Assembly (NCBI RefSeq): GCF_035083965.1
Contig: NC_089739.1
Span: 11,148,001-11,212,000, forward strand
Length of the DNA stretch: 64,000 nt
Direction of reading: 5' to 3'
From: Branchiostoma lanceolatum
Lineage: Eukaryota > Chordata > Leptocardii > Amphioxiformes > Branchiostomatidae
Every line of letters starts with the position of its first letter. Within the stretch, counting starts at the first letter, position 1. The translations under genes and the position numbers were made by a program. Below the pieces are notes generated by a model. The model worked only from the letters and a program-made list of their open reading frames with translations, had not been told where the DNA came from and made no database searches. Shown here in pieces: positions 14,501 through 29,500 of the stretch.

Positions 14501-17500
14501 TCTGATTGGCCCTGGGTTGCACACTCCTCTGTAACGGCATGCATGGTAACAGGGTTCAATCCTGGAGTGTTACCATGCTTCCAAAAAAAATACTTGATAC
14601 CAGTAATAAATGCATTGCTAACTATAATATACTGAAAATGCCAATTCTCTTGCTATCAATTTAGATTTGCGACACGTAACTACATTGCATTCTGAACAGA
14701 AGCGATTAGAGGAGCAAACCAGACCTAGAATTAGTAAACACAACCTGTTTTGTGCATCATGTGTTCAGCTTAAATGGCAGACAAATAAAAAAAAGATACA
14801 CACAGTCATGTAGTGTACTGACCTGAATGACCAGGTTGGGCCCAGCGTTGGCCACAGGTGGGTAGTCTGTCTCCTTGTGGACCGTCACGTTGGCCGTTGT
14901 CGAGTCCGTCTCTCCGTCAGAGTCCGTTACGGTCAGTCTGGTGAAATGTAACAGGAGAACAACCATGCTCACCAAGGCCGAAGGGTTTAGAAATACACGA
15001 TCCTGCTTGGAATTGTATAAAACCATGATGGTGCCAAAGATTTTACTGGGAACCTGATAGACGAGACAGCTTTCCTTCCCACTTAAGTCTATAATTTGTG
15101 CCTTTTTGGTGACAATGTAACAGCTGGCATATACATTTTGTATAGTTTTCAGAAAATCCAATGAAAAAATTTCCAATATGTGCCAATTGCCATGAAAGCA
15201 AGAGAAGACATTGGATTGGAAATTTTGGGAAAGAGAAGTGAATTATCTAACATATAAATATAAAGTGAGCCAGATTTGTGGAAAGAGTGTACGAAAGTGC
15301 TTTCAAATTCGCATAATGCTCAGGCAAGAAAGATTGTACGTGGCACCAGATTATTGATTTGTTTACATGTATATGCCCTGAGGCAGGAAACCTGTTGTAT
15401 ACAATATGCTACATCAAAAAGTACTTTTAAAGGCATCCAGACTGAGCATTTTATGAGGCTTGAAACTTGAATAATAAAACTCCAATTTCTAGTAATTCCT
15501 ACACATAATAAGTTTCAATAACATTATACCACTATGTATTGACATTAAATGAGCAAAGATACGACTTCGTTGTGTGGCGAGAACTGATAGAAAATCCAAG
15601 CCCTAATAGACTGATCCTGACTGTCCATCACAATTAGCGGTTCGACTAATGGAAGAATGACTGCAAGTCCAGCAAATATTTGCATTTTCATGTTCAAATT
15701 TTGCATCTCTATGTTTTGACGGAGGTGGGCGGGGCTATGGCATCGGTCTATTTACACTAGGCGCGTGAAACTAAAAGATCAACATGTAGCTTATTTTTGT
15801 TTCTTTTGAGCCTTTTGATAAGAAATCTGCACGCAAATGTGGTAAACAGCGGCATTAAATGCCAATTTCATGAAGATTACTGCAACTAGAATATTTCCAG
15901 TTTTAGAGCCTCATAAAATGCTCTGGGTGTCTTTAAATTTGTAGCATTCCTAGAGTTCAAACCTGCATTACAAAACTGACCCAACCCTAAACAAGCTACA
16001 AAAAAACTCAATGCAAACAAATCCTTCAAAATTTGAAATAAGGGACATAACAAAACAACTTCTAAGCACCACAGTGACCCTATATTTTCCTACTAGTTAT
16101 CAATCTATAATTGACCTAAAGATATTTCATTTTCAAAATGTTACCTGACCGCTTGAAATGGAAAAGTCCTTGATAAGACTGTGAAATTACCTTTTTGGCA
16201 CTAATGTCAGACCAATACAGTATCAAATCTTGAGCATTATAGGGCAGCGTTAAGGCAGTATTATACATGTGCATGAACACCACCTTCAGCTGGCAGTCAG
16301 AGAGAGTCTTAATTATTATTCCATGATAAGACTTACCTGAAGACATAAGACCCAGGGATAAGATTGTTAAGTCTAAGAATGCTCTCCTCTCCAGATGCCT
16401 TCTCTTCTCTCAGTGGCCCCTTCACCTCCTCCCAGTGGTAATCAACTATCCCATCATCGTCTGTACTTTCTGGGAACACAAGAAATTAAAGTGATGCTTA
16501 ATTACTAGTTTACGACATGTCACTTGGATGTCATCATTAGAACACAGACTACAACAAAGTTTAAGTGAGTGAGTTTAATCTGCCGAAAGAAAGCAGTGCT
16601 CGAAATACTGGGTGCATCATGTGCACTTTTAGGCACACAAAATTGGAGCTGTGCACCCAATTTCTGACTGTAGGTGCTATGTTTGTAGGCTTATAATACT
16701 ATAGGGTATTGTAAACTAGACAGAACATTTTTGAAATTTGAAAGATCAGAAAAAGCAACATTTGCTGAGTCACTCTACTTTATTCTATGTTGTGCACCCA
16801 AAATTCTTTCCATGCACCTAAATTTTTTGGTTAGGTGCGCATATTAACATTAACTGCTTCAACTTGCCAAGACAGCTATTGGACACCAACTTTGTATTGG
16901 TTACGCAGTTAGGCAGCAGTGAGAAGGTTAAACTACCATGAATATTCATTGATTCACAGTATACAGAAAGTTAACTGAAAATTTCAAAATGATCTTACGA
17001 GATCCGTCCAGGATAGCAGCAGAGTTGGGGAGGGAGACCTCCTGTTGTTTGGGCTGTACTATTGCTACGGGAGGGGTGTTGACTCTGGTCGGGGGTTCGA
17101 CCGTCACGTTTACAAACCCCTCCCCATACTTGTCATCTCCCACCACAGTCACCATGAACATGTAGTGTCCTGAAGTCAACTATGGGAAACAAAACAACAA
17201 CAAAAAGATATTTGTATGAATCCATTTAAAATTGATAGAAATGTGTTAAATTCCATTTTTCAACAGGAATAAGACATTAGAAAAATGTAAAATTTAATTT
17301 CTAACATTATCTAATACCAGATTAACAATTATGGGCAAAACTAACTTTTCCACATATTCATGTACATCAGAATCAGTAGCTCCAAACTTTTGTAAAATGT
17401 GAACACTGCACATTTGCTCCCCCTAGCAGAATTGGGTAGAACTACAACCATGGACCAATAATGTAGCTCCAGACCTCTTTGCAATATGCGGAGATTATCA

Positions 17501-20500
17501 TGGCTTTCTTACTTAATTAGGTCACTACATCAGAATCACTAGCTCCAAATTGTGTATGTGAATGAACACAGCACATGTGCTACCCCTAGCAGGATTGGGT
17601 GGAACTACAACCATGGGCCACTGCAGCTCCAGACCTTTTCGCAATATCAGGAGATTATCATGGCTTTCTTACTTAATTAGGTCACTTGTCACAGTAAATA
17701 CCTATTTCTTCTATCAGAAAAAACACAGACTTCCACATCTGAACTTAAGGAGTGACAAGGAAACTGAACTGGGTCACATAAGTCTTATCAGCTGCTCGCT
17801 GTTGGCATACTTCCTGTATGTTTCTTGGCTAACAAAAAGATTTGCTGTAGCTTGTTCCTCAAAAAAGTTGGCTGTTTCTTGAATCTATATTGATAGGGAA
17901 GGGGACTACAAGTATTTTATTAGGTCCTCGACAACAAATATCCATAATCATGAACTTAGAATAAAAAAATTGATTGGAGAAATTGCTAGTAACAAACAGC
18001 TTTAAGAAACTTATACAAAAGGATTCATTGACTGTAAATATGTTTATGAGATCATGTTTTATTTGTCTGTAAGGCTAAAAATACAATGTCCATGGCCAAT
18101 TTTTTAAATTCTAACAGACATGCACAGGTCAGGGATTTGATTCCTGAATGCTGTGTTCTTAGGAAAGACTCCACATTGGTGTAAAAATGGGTACCTAGCT
18201 TCAGTTGGGGAGGTATAAGGCGGTGGAATGCCTTGCAATGCCATAACCCGTTTAACCTAGACACAGTGGATAACAACCCACTGCTCCTACGGCCTCAAAG
18301 ATAAAGATAATCTTACCTGTGAGAGGTGTACTGACTGTGTGTGCCGTCCTTCCATCTCTCCCTGGTACTCCTCAGGACCAGATAACAGGCTCCACTCATA
18401 CACATACTGGACACCTGTACAACAACAACAACAACAATAACAACAAACAGTTTAGTTCAACAGGACCAGACAACAGGCTCCACTCATACACATACTGGAC
18501 ACCTGACGTATAAAAAAAATACAACAAAAATCTTATCAAAGGGAGACTTAACCCCAAAAGACGGTGTTATTTTCTAAAAGACCACATCTAAATTGATGCC
18601 ATTGATGGTACCATAACACAATTTTTTTTGTATGATAATTGGTAGGATCTTCCAAGTTTTCAGCAATCCTGATTAAATCGCACTTATAGCTGTCCACCAA
18701 CGTCTAAAGAAGAGGGGCCATTACAGCCTTGGATAGCGGAGTTTGCGTTACACAGACTAATTTTCAGTTACTCCCATGTAGAATGCCTGGTCCCCCCCTA
18801 AAACAGTTGCCAAGGAGGGGTGAGTGAACTCTGATGACCCCTATCACCCTGTCTGGTACAGAAGTGGGTCAAACCACTTCATTTCTTTCCAAATGCTACG
18901 GTTTTGAATCTGTAACTATGTTCAAGAGCACAAACTTCACAAAGGAATGCCAAATCCACAATCATTGATCAAAAAAGCTTGGGAGATTTCATAATTCTGG
19001 CTTTGGGTATGTGCCCTTCACAATTTTCAAAAAGTAGGTCAAAACACTTGCAGTCTCCTTGTTTAAAGATCTTATTTCGCACACATGTGGATTTCCCAGA
19101 CCCTCTTTATTAGCAACACTTATTATCTCTAGATCTTACTAGGCTAGGATAAAATTTTTTGCAGCTTTTAATTGTTTGCAAGAATTTCTATTAATTTCTG
19201 AAGGGGCTATAGATACCGTTTGAATATATATAAGCCACAATTAAAGATTGCAACACATTATACATGTGCATCTACATACTAGCTGCTGTAGATAATGTCA
19301 ATTCTTTTTTTATGTGTTCCCATGCTTGTATTGATCACCCTAGCAGATTCATTGAAAACTGCAGATTATTGGTGCAAACAAGTGGTTGTAAAAAAAACAA
19401 ATTTGTTGAATAATTCCTCAAGGACAGTCTAGTTTAGGCTGCTGCCATGCAGTGATCCGAAAATTGGACCAATCACATAGTATGTAATACTATACATGTG
19501 CGTGCCTAATGTATATCCATTCAGTTGTATGTTTTGGCACATTTTGTGTCAGAAATGATGTTTCAATACTACACTGATGGATACAGCAGGTTTAGTGAAA
19601 GGTCAAATCATCAGGTTTTCTTGGAAAATGTTTGGTTGAATTGAAATCCAATTTACAGTAAATTTGGAATGAATCAAAGTTTGAATCAAGGTACATTGTA
19701 TGTAAGCTTCAGAAGTATTCCTTTATACATGTAATGTCTTAATGCATCGTCATTTCTAACAAAGACTTTTTTCGTTTAATTTCACATGCACAATATTGTA
19801 TATCAAATACTATTTCTCTGCAACAATAATCCAACCTTCATCAACTTATAGTAAACATGACTTACTTGACTTATATAAACATATTATAAACATATTATTA
19901 GTAAACTTACAGTAGACAGGCCAGCTCAAATTCACCTTTGTATGGATTCATGACAATTAAAAAAATCCTCTGCATTTTTTTTTAAAAGAGCAAATATTCA
20001 GACATATAATTTTTCTTTCTGTATTGTTATTGTTGCAGAAAAACAGCAGCTTCCTTCATTCAATTACATCCTGTTTATGACGCCCAAAATCATATTTTGA
20101 CTACAAGTTTTAGACATATCCTGTTTATATTGAAACTCTACAGAACAGGATCGGAAAAAAATGTTTACATTTGAGACACATAGCTGAAAATTCAAGAGTA
20201 AGAAGACAAGATTTTTTTAAGCCAGATGAAATTGATATTTTCATATGACTCATTAATAAGTTTATCCCAAAAAACTGACAAAAAATTCTCAATTCTCCAA
20301 ATTACCCTTAGTCTTACCGACTAGCACTTCTACGAGGACGACGACAAATTGTAACAGCATTACTAGACAATTGATGCAATTTTGTATAATTATTATCATG
20401 ATCAATTTCAAGCTTTGAACTTGATAATATATCTTTTTATTTCAAAGTCGTTTTAGTTTAAGATCTTTGATGCAATGACTCAGAGTTGTTTTGGATCCCA

Positions 20501-23500
20501 ACATCTATTTAAATGTGTGTGCTCATATATTGGTTTTCACATGTAAACGAAAATTCACCGATTTAAAGGTAACACTAAACTGAGGTAAACAAATAAACAA
20601 ACATCTGGCATCAAGCTTTAGCTTAGCATGCGCAGTTGCAACTCACGTCTATTACTTCTGACCTCAAACAGAATTTGACAGAAAAATGTTTAAATTTTCA
20701 TCATATACTATTAGATAACCACTGTCACATGCAAAATATTGTAGTTACACATTTGAACATGAACCTTTGAATAATTCAGAATCATGATTTCCATATGTGT
20801 AATATCAAGGGAATGATATTCTTCAAAAAGACATAATGATAAAATTGATTCAGTCTGTATTTTCAGTAAAAAAAATGTATTTAGGGCATCCTTTGCAGCT
20901 TGCCTGAAATTTTAATTGTATTCAAACTGACCAATATTAGGGGAACAATGCTCTACATTATCATACAGACAGTCAGTTATAATACATCTAGTAAAAAGTA
21001 AGAATTCAAGGTGTCCAAAATTAACATGCCTGAATTTTAATGCTTCCAAATGTCTGATAAACACTGAGAAATTTAAAGGCACAGTACCGTTGGACAACTG
21101 TGTAAGTGGGGTCCTTTACATGTCATCATACAGTCAAACCTGTAACCACCTCAGTCTACATAAGGACCACCTGGCCAATGTGACCACTTTTTGGTGGTCC
21201 CTTCAAATAATTTTTCCATTGACACAAGCTTTAACTCTTTAAGAATCCTGTCTACACAGACCAGATTTTTCGGTCCCCCGAGTGGTCTTCTTGGGCAGTT
21301 TAGACAGTATCTACACGACTTGCAAGTGCCGCAATTAAATACGACATTTGAGACATGCCATTTCACCAACAAAAAGGCAGCACTTTTCAATTCCATATCC
21401 TACATGTATAAGCGGTGATGCATATCAAATGTCTTCATTGTTCAAGGCTTATAAGAGTAAGTCCTATTCACCTAAATAGCGGTCCATTCAGACAAGTGTT
21501 TCTCAACATACTTGTGACCACTCCGGTTACAATTATAAAACATCTGACATATGAATTATTAATAGGTGACAGAGCCATGCTACATTTTTTTAAGCTACAT
21601 AAAATAGCATCTCTTCATGTAGGGATATACTATAATTTAAATATCAAAGCTGTAAAAATATAACCTTTACTGAATGTTTTTTCAGTGTCAAATCACAAAT
21701 TGTAAAGGTATCAAAGTGGTATAGAAGACATTTTGACAAGAAAGTTATGAATATAGGCCAACAAAAAATGTTTAACATTATTGTCAATAGTTACTCTGCA
21801 AATATTTCAGTCACTCAAATCAGATTTAAAAATGATAAAGAAAGACATAATCTGAGGTAATAATTATCATCTATAATTTTTCGCTGATGGAAAATTGAGA
21901 GCTGTTTTAGTGAGACAGACAAAACGCAGGCTCAAGGCTTGAGAGTGATTGACAGTCCCGCGGGACAACAACAGGTATACACAGAACTCCCAGGCTTTTC
22001 ACATAATTCACTCAGGTCAACAAAAAGGTGTCCCAGACATACATTGTCATGTACACATACACTTAGTAAAAGGGTCTATAGTCTTGATTTAAATCGTGAC
22101 AGTGACTTGATGTCTTTGAGTGTCTTTAAGTCCTTATAATAAGTTAATAGTCAAAGCCAGTTTCTCAAAAAATGGTAATATTCAAAAGAAATTATTTCAT
22201 AACGAACCCCAAAATCTAGAAAATTTGTCGAACTCTTAAAAGGCCCTAAGTAAACGGTCAGTTACATTTAGTACTCGTTAAAAACTTATAGAATAATCAC
22301 GAAACTCTTTGACTACGTTTTGTTTTTGTTACGAGAAAAAACAAAAATAATAAAATCAATCTTAACACCACATCTATATCATACAGAATTGAACATGTAA
22401 ATGTTTGTACACCATACTCTATTTTCAAAAGGGATCAAAAGTGCATCTATCTAGTAATTTGTATGAAGTATTTATGTAAAGATAAGCTGACAAAATCCTA
22501 CCAACCTTCTGGCGGTTCAGGCACAGTGAAGCCGTGTAGCGTCACGCTGTTTTGCGGTAGTCGGATGACCTTATTCTCGCCGGCGGACACCACGAGTTGG
22601 CTAACTGCGAAGGAGAAACAACAACACACGAGAAGTGAAACGCCAGCCCAAACTCTGCGATGTACATGAAACATTGGTCACTTGTAGTTTCTGAAGGGGA
22701 CTCAGCAGAGGAGGGTCTATCTGGTGGTGCACTGTGTTGTGGGGATAGAAATGCAAATGAGAGGGTCTTGTTGGGGTTTTACAGGCCACTGGTTTTAATA
22801 TATACATCCTGGTTGAGTTGTAGCTCCAAACGCTGTCTGTTTGGGCTGAGTAAAAAGCATTGATAGGTTAAAGTCGAGAATGGCAAAAATTATTTTAAAG
22901 CTGAATCTTGTCCTTTTTTTTTCTCTCAAAATCATGCTACTGTACAAAAACAATTTTCAGTGGACAAACTCTCATAGATTTTATAGAGTTTCTATTCTAT
23001 ACACCTTATTAGGTGAGTTTTATTTTCATATATTAATGTTGTTTCATATTGTCACTCACTACATGTAATGTCTTTATTTTTCTACTAATTTCATATTGAT
23101 TCTAAACCCATTATCTGACAGTCTATTATAGATGTCTTTATATGATTAATGCAAATAATCAAGTTGTTTTTAATTGGCCCCTGGGAAAATAGTGGCAGCC
23201 TTTAATCACTGCTAGGATCAAATAAACCCAAACTCAACAGTCGTTGTTTGCAAATAATTTGCTACTTTTACAGTAGAGTGGATTAAACCATTCTCCCTAG
23301 GGGGACAGGGGTGATCATATCTTCCCACGAGGGATATGTGGTTATTACTGTAACTAACTTTAAGTTTGCAGGGATTTAATTCCGTGGTAGGGAGAAAAAG
23401 GAGTGTTCACGGTGGTTTTTAGTTTGCGTTTGATACAAGGGGGTAGGCAGGCTAAAGACAGAAAAAGGATTTTCTCAGTGATTCTTAGCTTGCGTCAAGA

Positions 23501-26500
23501 GATCACCGTAAAAAACGCGAACATTTAACCACTGCGAAAATTTTCAAATCTACAGTATTCCAGTGCTCTCACTGTTTTAATCCTATCCTGAAGTGCTACT
23601 AATAATACCCTGTGCCACAATCCTTCTTAGTGTGTCCAAAAGTATTCTTTATCCAAAACATCATTCATCACACTCACAAAAATATCAATACGTTCATGTA
23701 CTAGTATGCTTATTTCGTCCAGTACATTTAGAAGGGCTATAGTGCTCCTTTAAAGGGGCATATTGTAGAATCTGGTGGGCAAAAACTACAAATAGTAAGA
23801 ATTTGAAAGATCTACACTAAGATTCACATTTGTAACTTATTTCCAACATATTCCCGTCATTTTGTCACATTACCACCATTAATAAACGACGAAAAACACA
23901 AAACGTGTAAAATCTGGTTCATTTACATATTAACTTGCGTCCCGCAAGTTAATATGAAAATAAGCCAGCGTAGAACGCTAAGAAATAATCGAATCGACCG
24001 TTACGGTCGGAGATCGAGCGTCATAGGAAAATCACCACAAGTGATCAAACTTCAGAACGTCCCACGTTAGATCGCATGTTTGGCAATGGTTCGACAAAAT
24101 GGCGGACATGTCAAGTGCTGATGGGGATTGCGTATACAATTTTTTTAAAGACGTCCGCACGATACTACAAAGTCGCATCCATACGTGATGAATATTGCTG
24201 TGCAGTGTAATAAGGTAGATTCAACTAATGATGTAGAAAAATAATCAAAAACAAATAATTTTGTTTTATGCTCATGTCACAATATGCCCCTTTAAAGCAA
24301 GATCATTTGCTATATGAGATTCTTTGAGAAGAAATAAATCTATTTGAAGTACTGTGTTGTGTATGTTCGACCTTGACAAAAAACAATATAACTTAAGAAT
24401 AAGATGGGTATGTTAAAATGTTCCATATATACAATGTATGCTCCTCCAAGTTTAGAAATGGAATATCCCTATTATTAGTAAGTTGTTATATGAATATTTC
24501 ATCTGAGGCACAGGTTCATCCCAAACTATACACTCAGATGACAGACAGATGGTGAAGCGTCCATTCTGGGCTGGGGGTTCTCAGGGTCACTGTCTACAAC
24601 CTGTGCACTGGAATTTACCCCGCAAGCATTCCTAAATACACTCAGTCTGGTGGATACTGTAAATGTAGAAATAGTTGCCGTGGTTTTATGTTCAGGGTTT
24701 TTGCTGTGAACTCTTCAGCGCGAACTCAAAATCACAGCGAAACTTTTTCCCACCAATGACTGTAGCGCTACCACATGATTGTATACTTATAGTAGTTTCA
24801 GACAGGAACGTTAAAACCACAGCAAACACTCCATTTTCTCCCTATCACAAAATAAAAACCATGAAGACTTAATTGCATTTTACAGTACTACTGCAAATTG
24901 CAGAATATTTTCTGTGGTTTTATGTTGGCAGTTTTTTGCAGTGAGCTCTCTAAACTTGGAGGAATATAAGGAACATTTTAACATTTCTAAAGTTGGAGTC
25001 ACACAGCAGAAAAGTAGCTCGACAAAAGAGTACTAAGCAGACTTTTTGGGATGAAATACGGACAGCGTTCTCTCGTATATCATAGCACGATTTTAGGGAT
25101 CGGCCGATGTCACCAGGTCCCTAAGTCCCGTCCAATATGTACATGTAACTACGGTAGATTTTAAAGTGTAAGATATTATCAAGTCTGCATGTGAGACACT
25201 CTTTCATAAATTTCTGAATTTACAAGGGTATAGTATCAAATATGTCTGCAAATTCCTTTGTTTTCAATAATCTTCCTGTCGTGAGCATCCTCTTTCACAA
25301 ATGCAGAATAGAAAAGACCTTTTGTGGAAAACAAGTTTAGCGCAATGTTTATAATACATATAGAATGAAGTTGACAAAACTTTTAAAAGATCCTGTTCAG
25401 TATAATACTATTGAGTGATACGTGGCATGTCAAATTTTCAATGGAGGCCCAAAAAGGCAAAACCAGAACACTAGATGTCAAAACCAGATGTCCAGCTAGC
25501 TGTTGCGGTACCTTAGAAAGCTGCCAGGGGGACCATAATCTAATCATTTCAAATGCAGAAATGTTCACAAGGATTTAATTTCACGGTTACTAAGGGAGAA
25601 AATGGAGTGTTCGCATTGGTTTTGAGTTCGCGTTTGAAACACTTGTCTAGTAGCGCTACAGTCACACAACGGAATGGCTTTTCTCGGTGGTTTTAAGTTT
25701 GCAGTATAGAAAACCATGAACATAAAACCACCTCGGTCATTTCTGCATTTACAGTTACATGCTGTTCACTCACAAATACAGCCACAAAAACATTAACCTT
25801 CTTGGCAAAGACTTTATGTTTTCCTTTCCTTAGAGTTAGGGTTTCCACTGCTTGACATCTGGACTCAATAGATGTCTTGATGTGACCTTGGAAACGTAGA
25901 CTTAATCCTGACTGTATGGCCAGACATCTATCCTGAGTCCCTAAGGCCATGGAAAGCTCTTTATCAAAACCACATGAAGTGTCTAGATCTAAAACACATC
26001 CAGGAAAAACAGTGTCTGACTAGGAAGGGTTTGATGGGGGTTTAGAAAACACACCTACAGTGCATACAATCTTACAATAAAGAATCACGCTAACCCCTTT
26101 CACGTCCCAAACCTAGCTTTCTAACAAGAGAGAAAAACAACAATCTGATTAGATGCGTTTTGACTTACTGTAAATTCACTTAGATTTGGGGAGACTTAAT
26201 CTTCTGGTAGGGTTGAAAAGGGGCACTTAAGATGCTTGAAGGTTACAATTGGCAAGCTGACAAAAAATCTGTATTTCTTGGGATGAAATTATTTCACTTT
26301 GGAGAGGTCACCATTAAACTGCTAAACATAAAACCACAGCTAATATTTCAAGATTTACCGTAATAATTAACAGACTGACTATATCTTTGGAAACAGCATT
26401 TTTATGTTTTAATTTTGCATTTCTAGGTTTTGACGGACGTGGGCGGGGCTATGGGATCGGTCTATTTACACTAGGCACGTGAAACTAAAAGATTACCATG

Positions 26501-29500
26501 TGTATAGCTTATTTTTGTGCCGCTTTTGACCACCTTTGATACGAAATTCGCACGCAAATGTGGTAAACAGTGGCATTAAATATCAATTTCATAAAGATTA
26601 CAGCAACTAGTTAGAATATTTCTACTTTTCATGCCTCATAAAATACTCCGGGTGCTTTTAAGAGCTACAAAAGGCCAGTGAAGTGATTTTCCAAACAAAA
26701 ATAGTATTGGTTGGTCTACTGGTATACTGGTAACCATATCAAAGAGTAAAGTGGGTGTGGGAAAAGTTTGGGGGTGTGTCCCTGAAACTTGGATAGGTTT
26801 ACAGAGGGTCTCCATGGGGGTTTTAACAGCTTCATATTGTTACTTAATCATTCAAGATAGACAATATTGTACTAAAGAGACAGCTGTGAACTACAAAATG
26901 TACATTAGGAGATTAAGAAAATTTCAAAGATTATACTGACATGAATGTCAAAAATGACAGAAATTAATTCCATTTCTAGCATTTCAAAATTATGATTTTA
27001 AAAGCTAATTTATGAATTTCTGAGGACAAAGTTCTTCTCATTCTTTGAAATATGCCATATTGATTGAATGAAACAAAAACAATACATGTATGTACCCGCT
27101 CATTGTTACAGTTGTGGTGTTTTGGACTTCAACAGCAGTTCAAAAGCTCCCCCTACCTGTTGAAGGAGTTGTTGCATCCACCCTCTTGGGTGTCCTGGGT
27201 AGTGGCACCAGGGGGGTGGTGGAGTTCTCCGGTCCCCCCTGGGACATCAAGGGGGCTGTCCAATCCAGGGAGGTCAACTGTAAGGGACAGGTACAGTGAT
27301 ATCAAATAATGCAGATATAGAATCTACAGTAATTATGTAAATTCATTCTATTTTCGTGGGGACTTAATTTTACAGGTCCTGGGGGAAAAAGGAGGTTTCC
27401 ATTGTTGTAGTTGAAACAATAATTAAAAAATCATTAACTTAGTATTTTCACATTCAAATGTGTCATAATTGTGCAGACGACAGGTCGACAATAAAACCAC
27501 CGCAAGTATTTCAAGATTTTACTGTTTTACCACAATTTTTTTGCAACACATATAATATAAATTACAGTAACTGTACAGTTTTCAAACAAATTCCAGTACC
27601 CTGAAACTAGTTACAACTATAATTGCTATTAAGAAGAAATCTATAATAACTTTTTTAAAGAATAGAGAAAAAATAAAAAGAGACAAGACAATCCGTCCAG
27701 GCATTCTCAAGTTAATGCACTGACATACATTGTAAATAAACACATACAAACACTACCCAAAACCTTCTGGCAAAGGTAATTATCATAGAAGTTTGAAATT
27801 AGAATCAAAGTTTTACCTGTTGTCTTGCAGTAGTGGCTTCTTGCCTTCCTTCTTCTAGCAACATGTCTTCAGGTAAATAAGGCGTTGTCCCTTCTTCTTC
27901 ACCTTCCCTACCCTCAGTACGCCCCTCTAGATCAGGCTGTGCGAGCGTAACCGGTTCGGGCAGCCCGTATCCGGTTGCGACCGCCCGGTGCCTGGTAGTG
28001 AGTTCAGGGTACACGCGGCCCATGTTGGCAGGGGTGACTCGAGAGGGGATGTGTTCGTGACTGGTAGTGGTCAGGGTTCTATCCATGTCGGTTTCTAGCG
28101 TTGCTGGATCTGTAATTATCATAAATTATTAACATTATGGGTCTGTGTGGCCCAAGGGCTAAAGAGATGGTGATGGGCACCGCCCTATACACCAAAAGGT
28201 GTGGGAACAAACCTTTTAATAGCATGGGTGTTAAGATGCTGAAAAATTAACAGGTTAAGCAGCAGTTGCAATTTGCAATTTTTTTGGTCAATTCAGACAG
28301 TTGTTACAAATAGACTTTCAAGTTGATGGGTTCATTTTCAACAGAAGGATTCAATTTTCTGGTAGGAAAAAGAAGTTTTCTTTCTGAAAAAATTCAATTG
28401 AAGTCACATAGAAGCCAATATTGTGTTTCTGAACCATAGAACAAGATGTAATTGCTATAGCCTGCAGCTAGTTACTGGTCCTACATGTAATTACTGGTAA
28501 AAAAATTGATAAAAAGAAATATTGAGGTAATATTAGACAGCTCTTCGCTTTGGTAGAGCACAAAAAGTCTGTCTCTAAATGGGCTGTCATAATTTATGAA
28601 TTTTCTGAATCACATGTTGCACTAGTACTGGAAATTGTCACAGGCACCGGCATGACAAAATGAATCATGATTAGGTTTGAGTTGTACAGAATTTAAGAAT
28701 AATTTATTACAATTGAAAGTTATTACAGTCTTTGATATTTTGGGGCTTCACAAGACGTTTTTAATCTAACACTGCACAATCATGTTGACTCAAACACCTA
28801 TCAACAGCATTAGTTAAATTTCCCACTTGAATGACATATTATGAATACCAATACATGAATGTACATGTATCAGGTTTGGCACAGATCTAGATAAACGACA
28901 AATACACAAGCCTTAAAGTCATACAATTGTACATGCATCATGCAGCCAACGATTCAAGCAAAATATTCCAGCAACACATGCATTTCAGTGGTAAGCCATG
29001 CCCAAGTACATGTACATGCACAGTTCCCACAGGAAAGTTTGACATGTTAGTCACAACACCAAGATTTTCACAGACAAACACAAACGTTTGAACTTTCTAT
29101 ACAGCCTTATCCCCCATGCAAAGAACCCCTCTCGGAATGCCGCGTAACCACCGGACACCAATCACGACACCGGGAATCCGCAGTCATAGTTTCCACTTTC
29201 TTAGATGTGGCATGGTCTTTTTTTAAACAATTGAACTTTTTCTTGCTGCAGCGCCACCTAGTGAAGTTTTTTGGTACTGCAGTGACTGTCTAAAGTTCCT
29301 ATCTACACTGTTCATAGAAAGAAACTTTTCTGTTTCTTCATTTCTTTCTCCCTTCATGATAATAAAGAAGGGGATTTGTATTAAAAAAAAGCAAATTTTG
29401 GAAACAGACTGAAATAATTTGGATACTGTAATTCTGGGGTTTTTCACTGTAACTTTATGATCACTGTTTTCACAGTCACCTCTACATGTATATCGTGAAC

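Larger units (their letters stand above)
22605..27156 (-). other. 4.5-kb intron rich in small foldback elements
   Basis: Contains several elements sharing 'tactgtaaat' ends and a core with 'ccgcggtggtttta' and 'ggagtgttcgc'-like text, plus a TTAA-flanked element (separate entries). No exon recognised. Confidence 0.6.
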
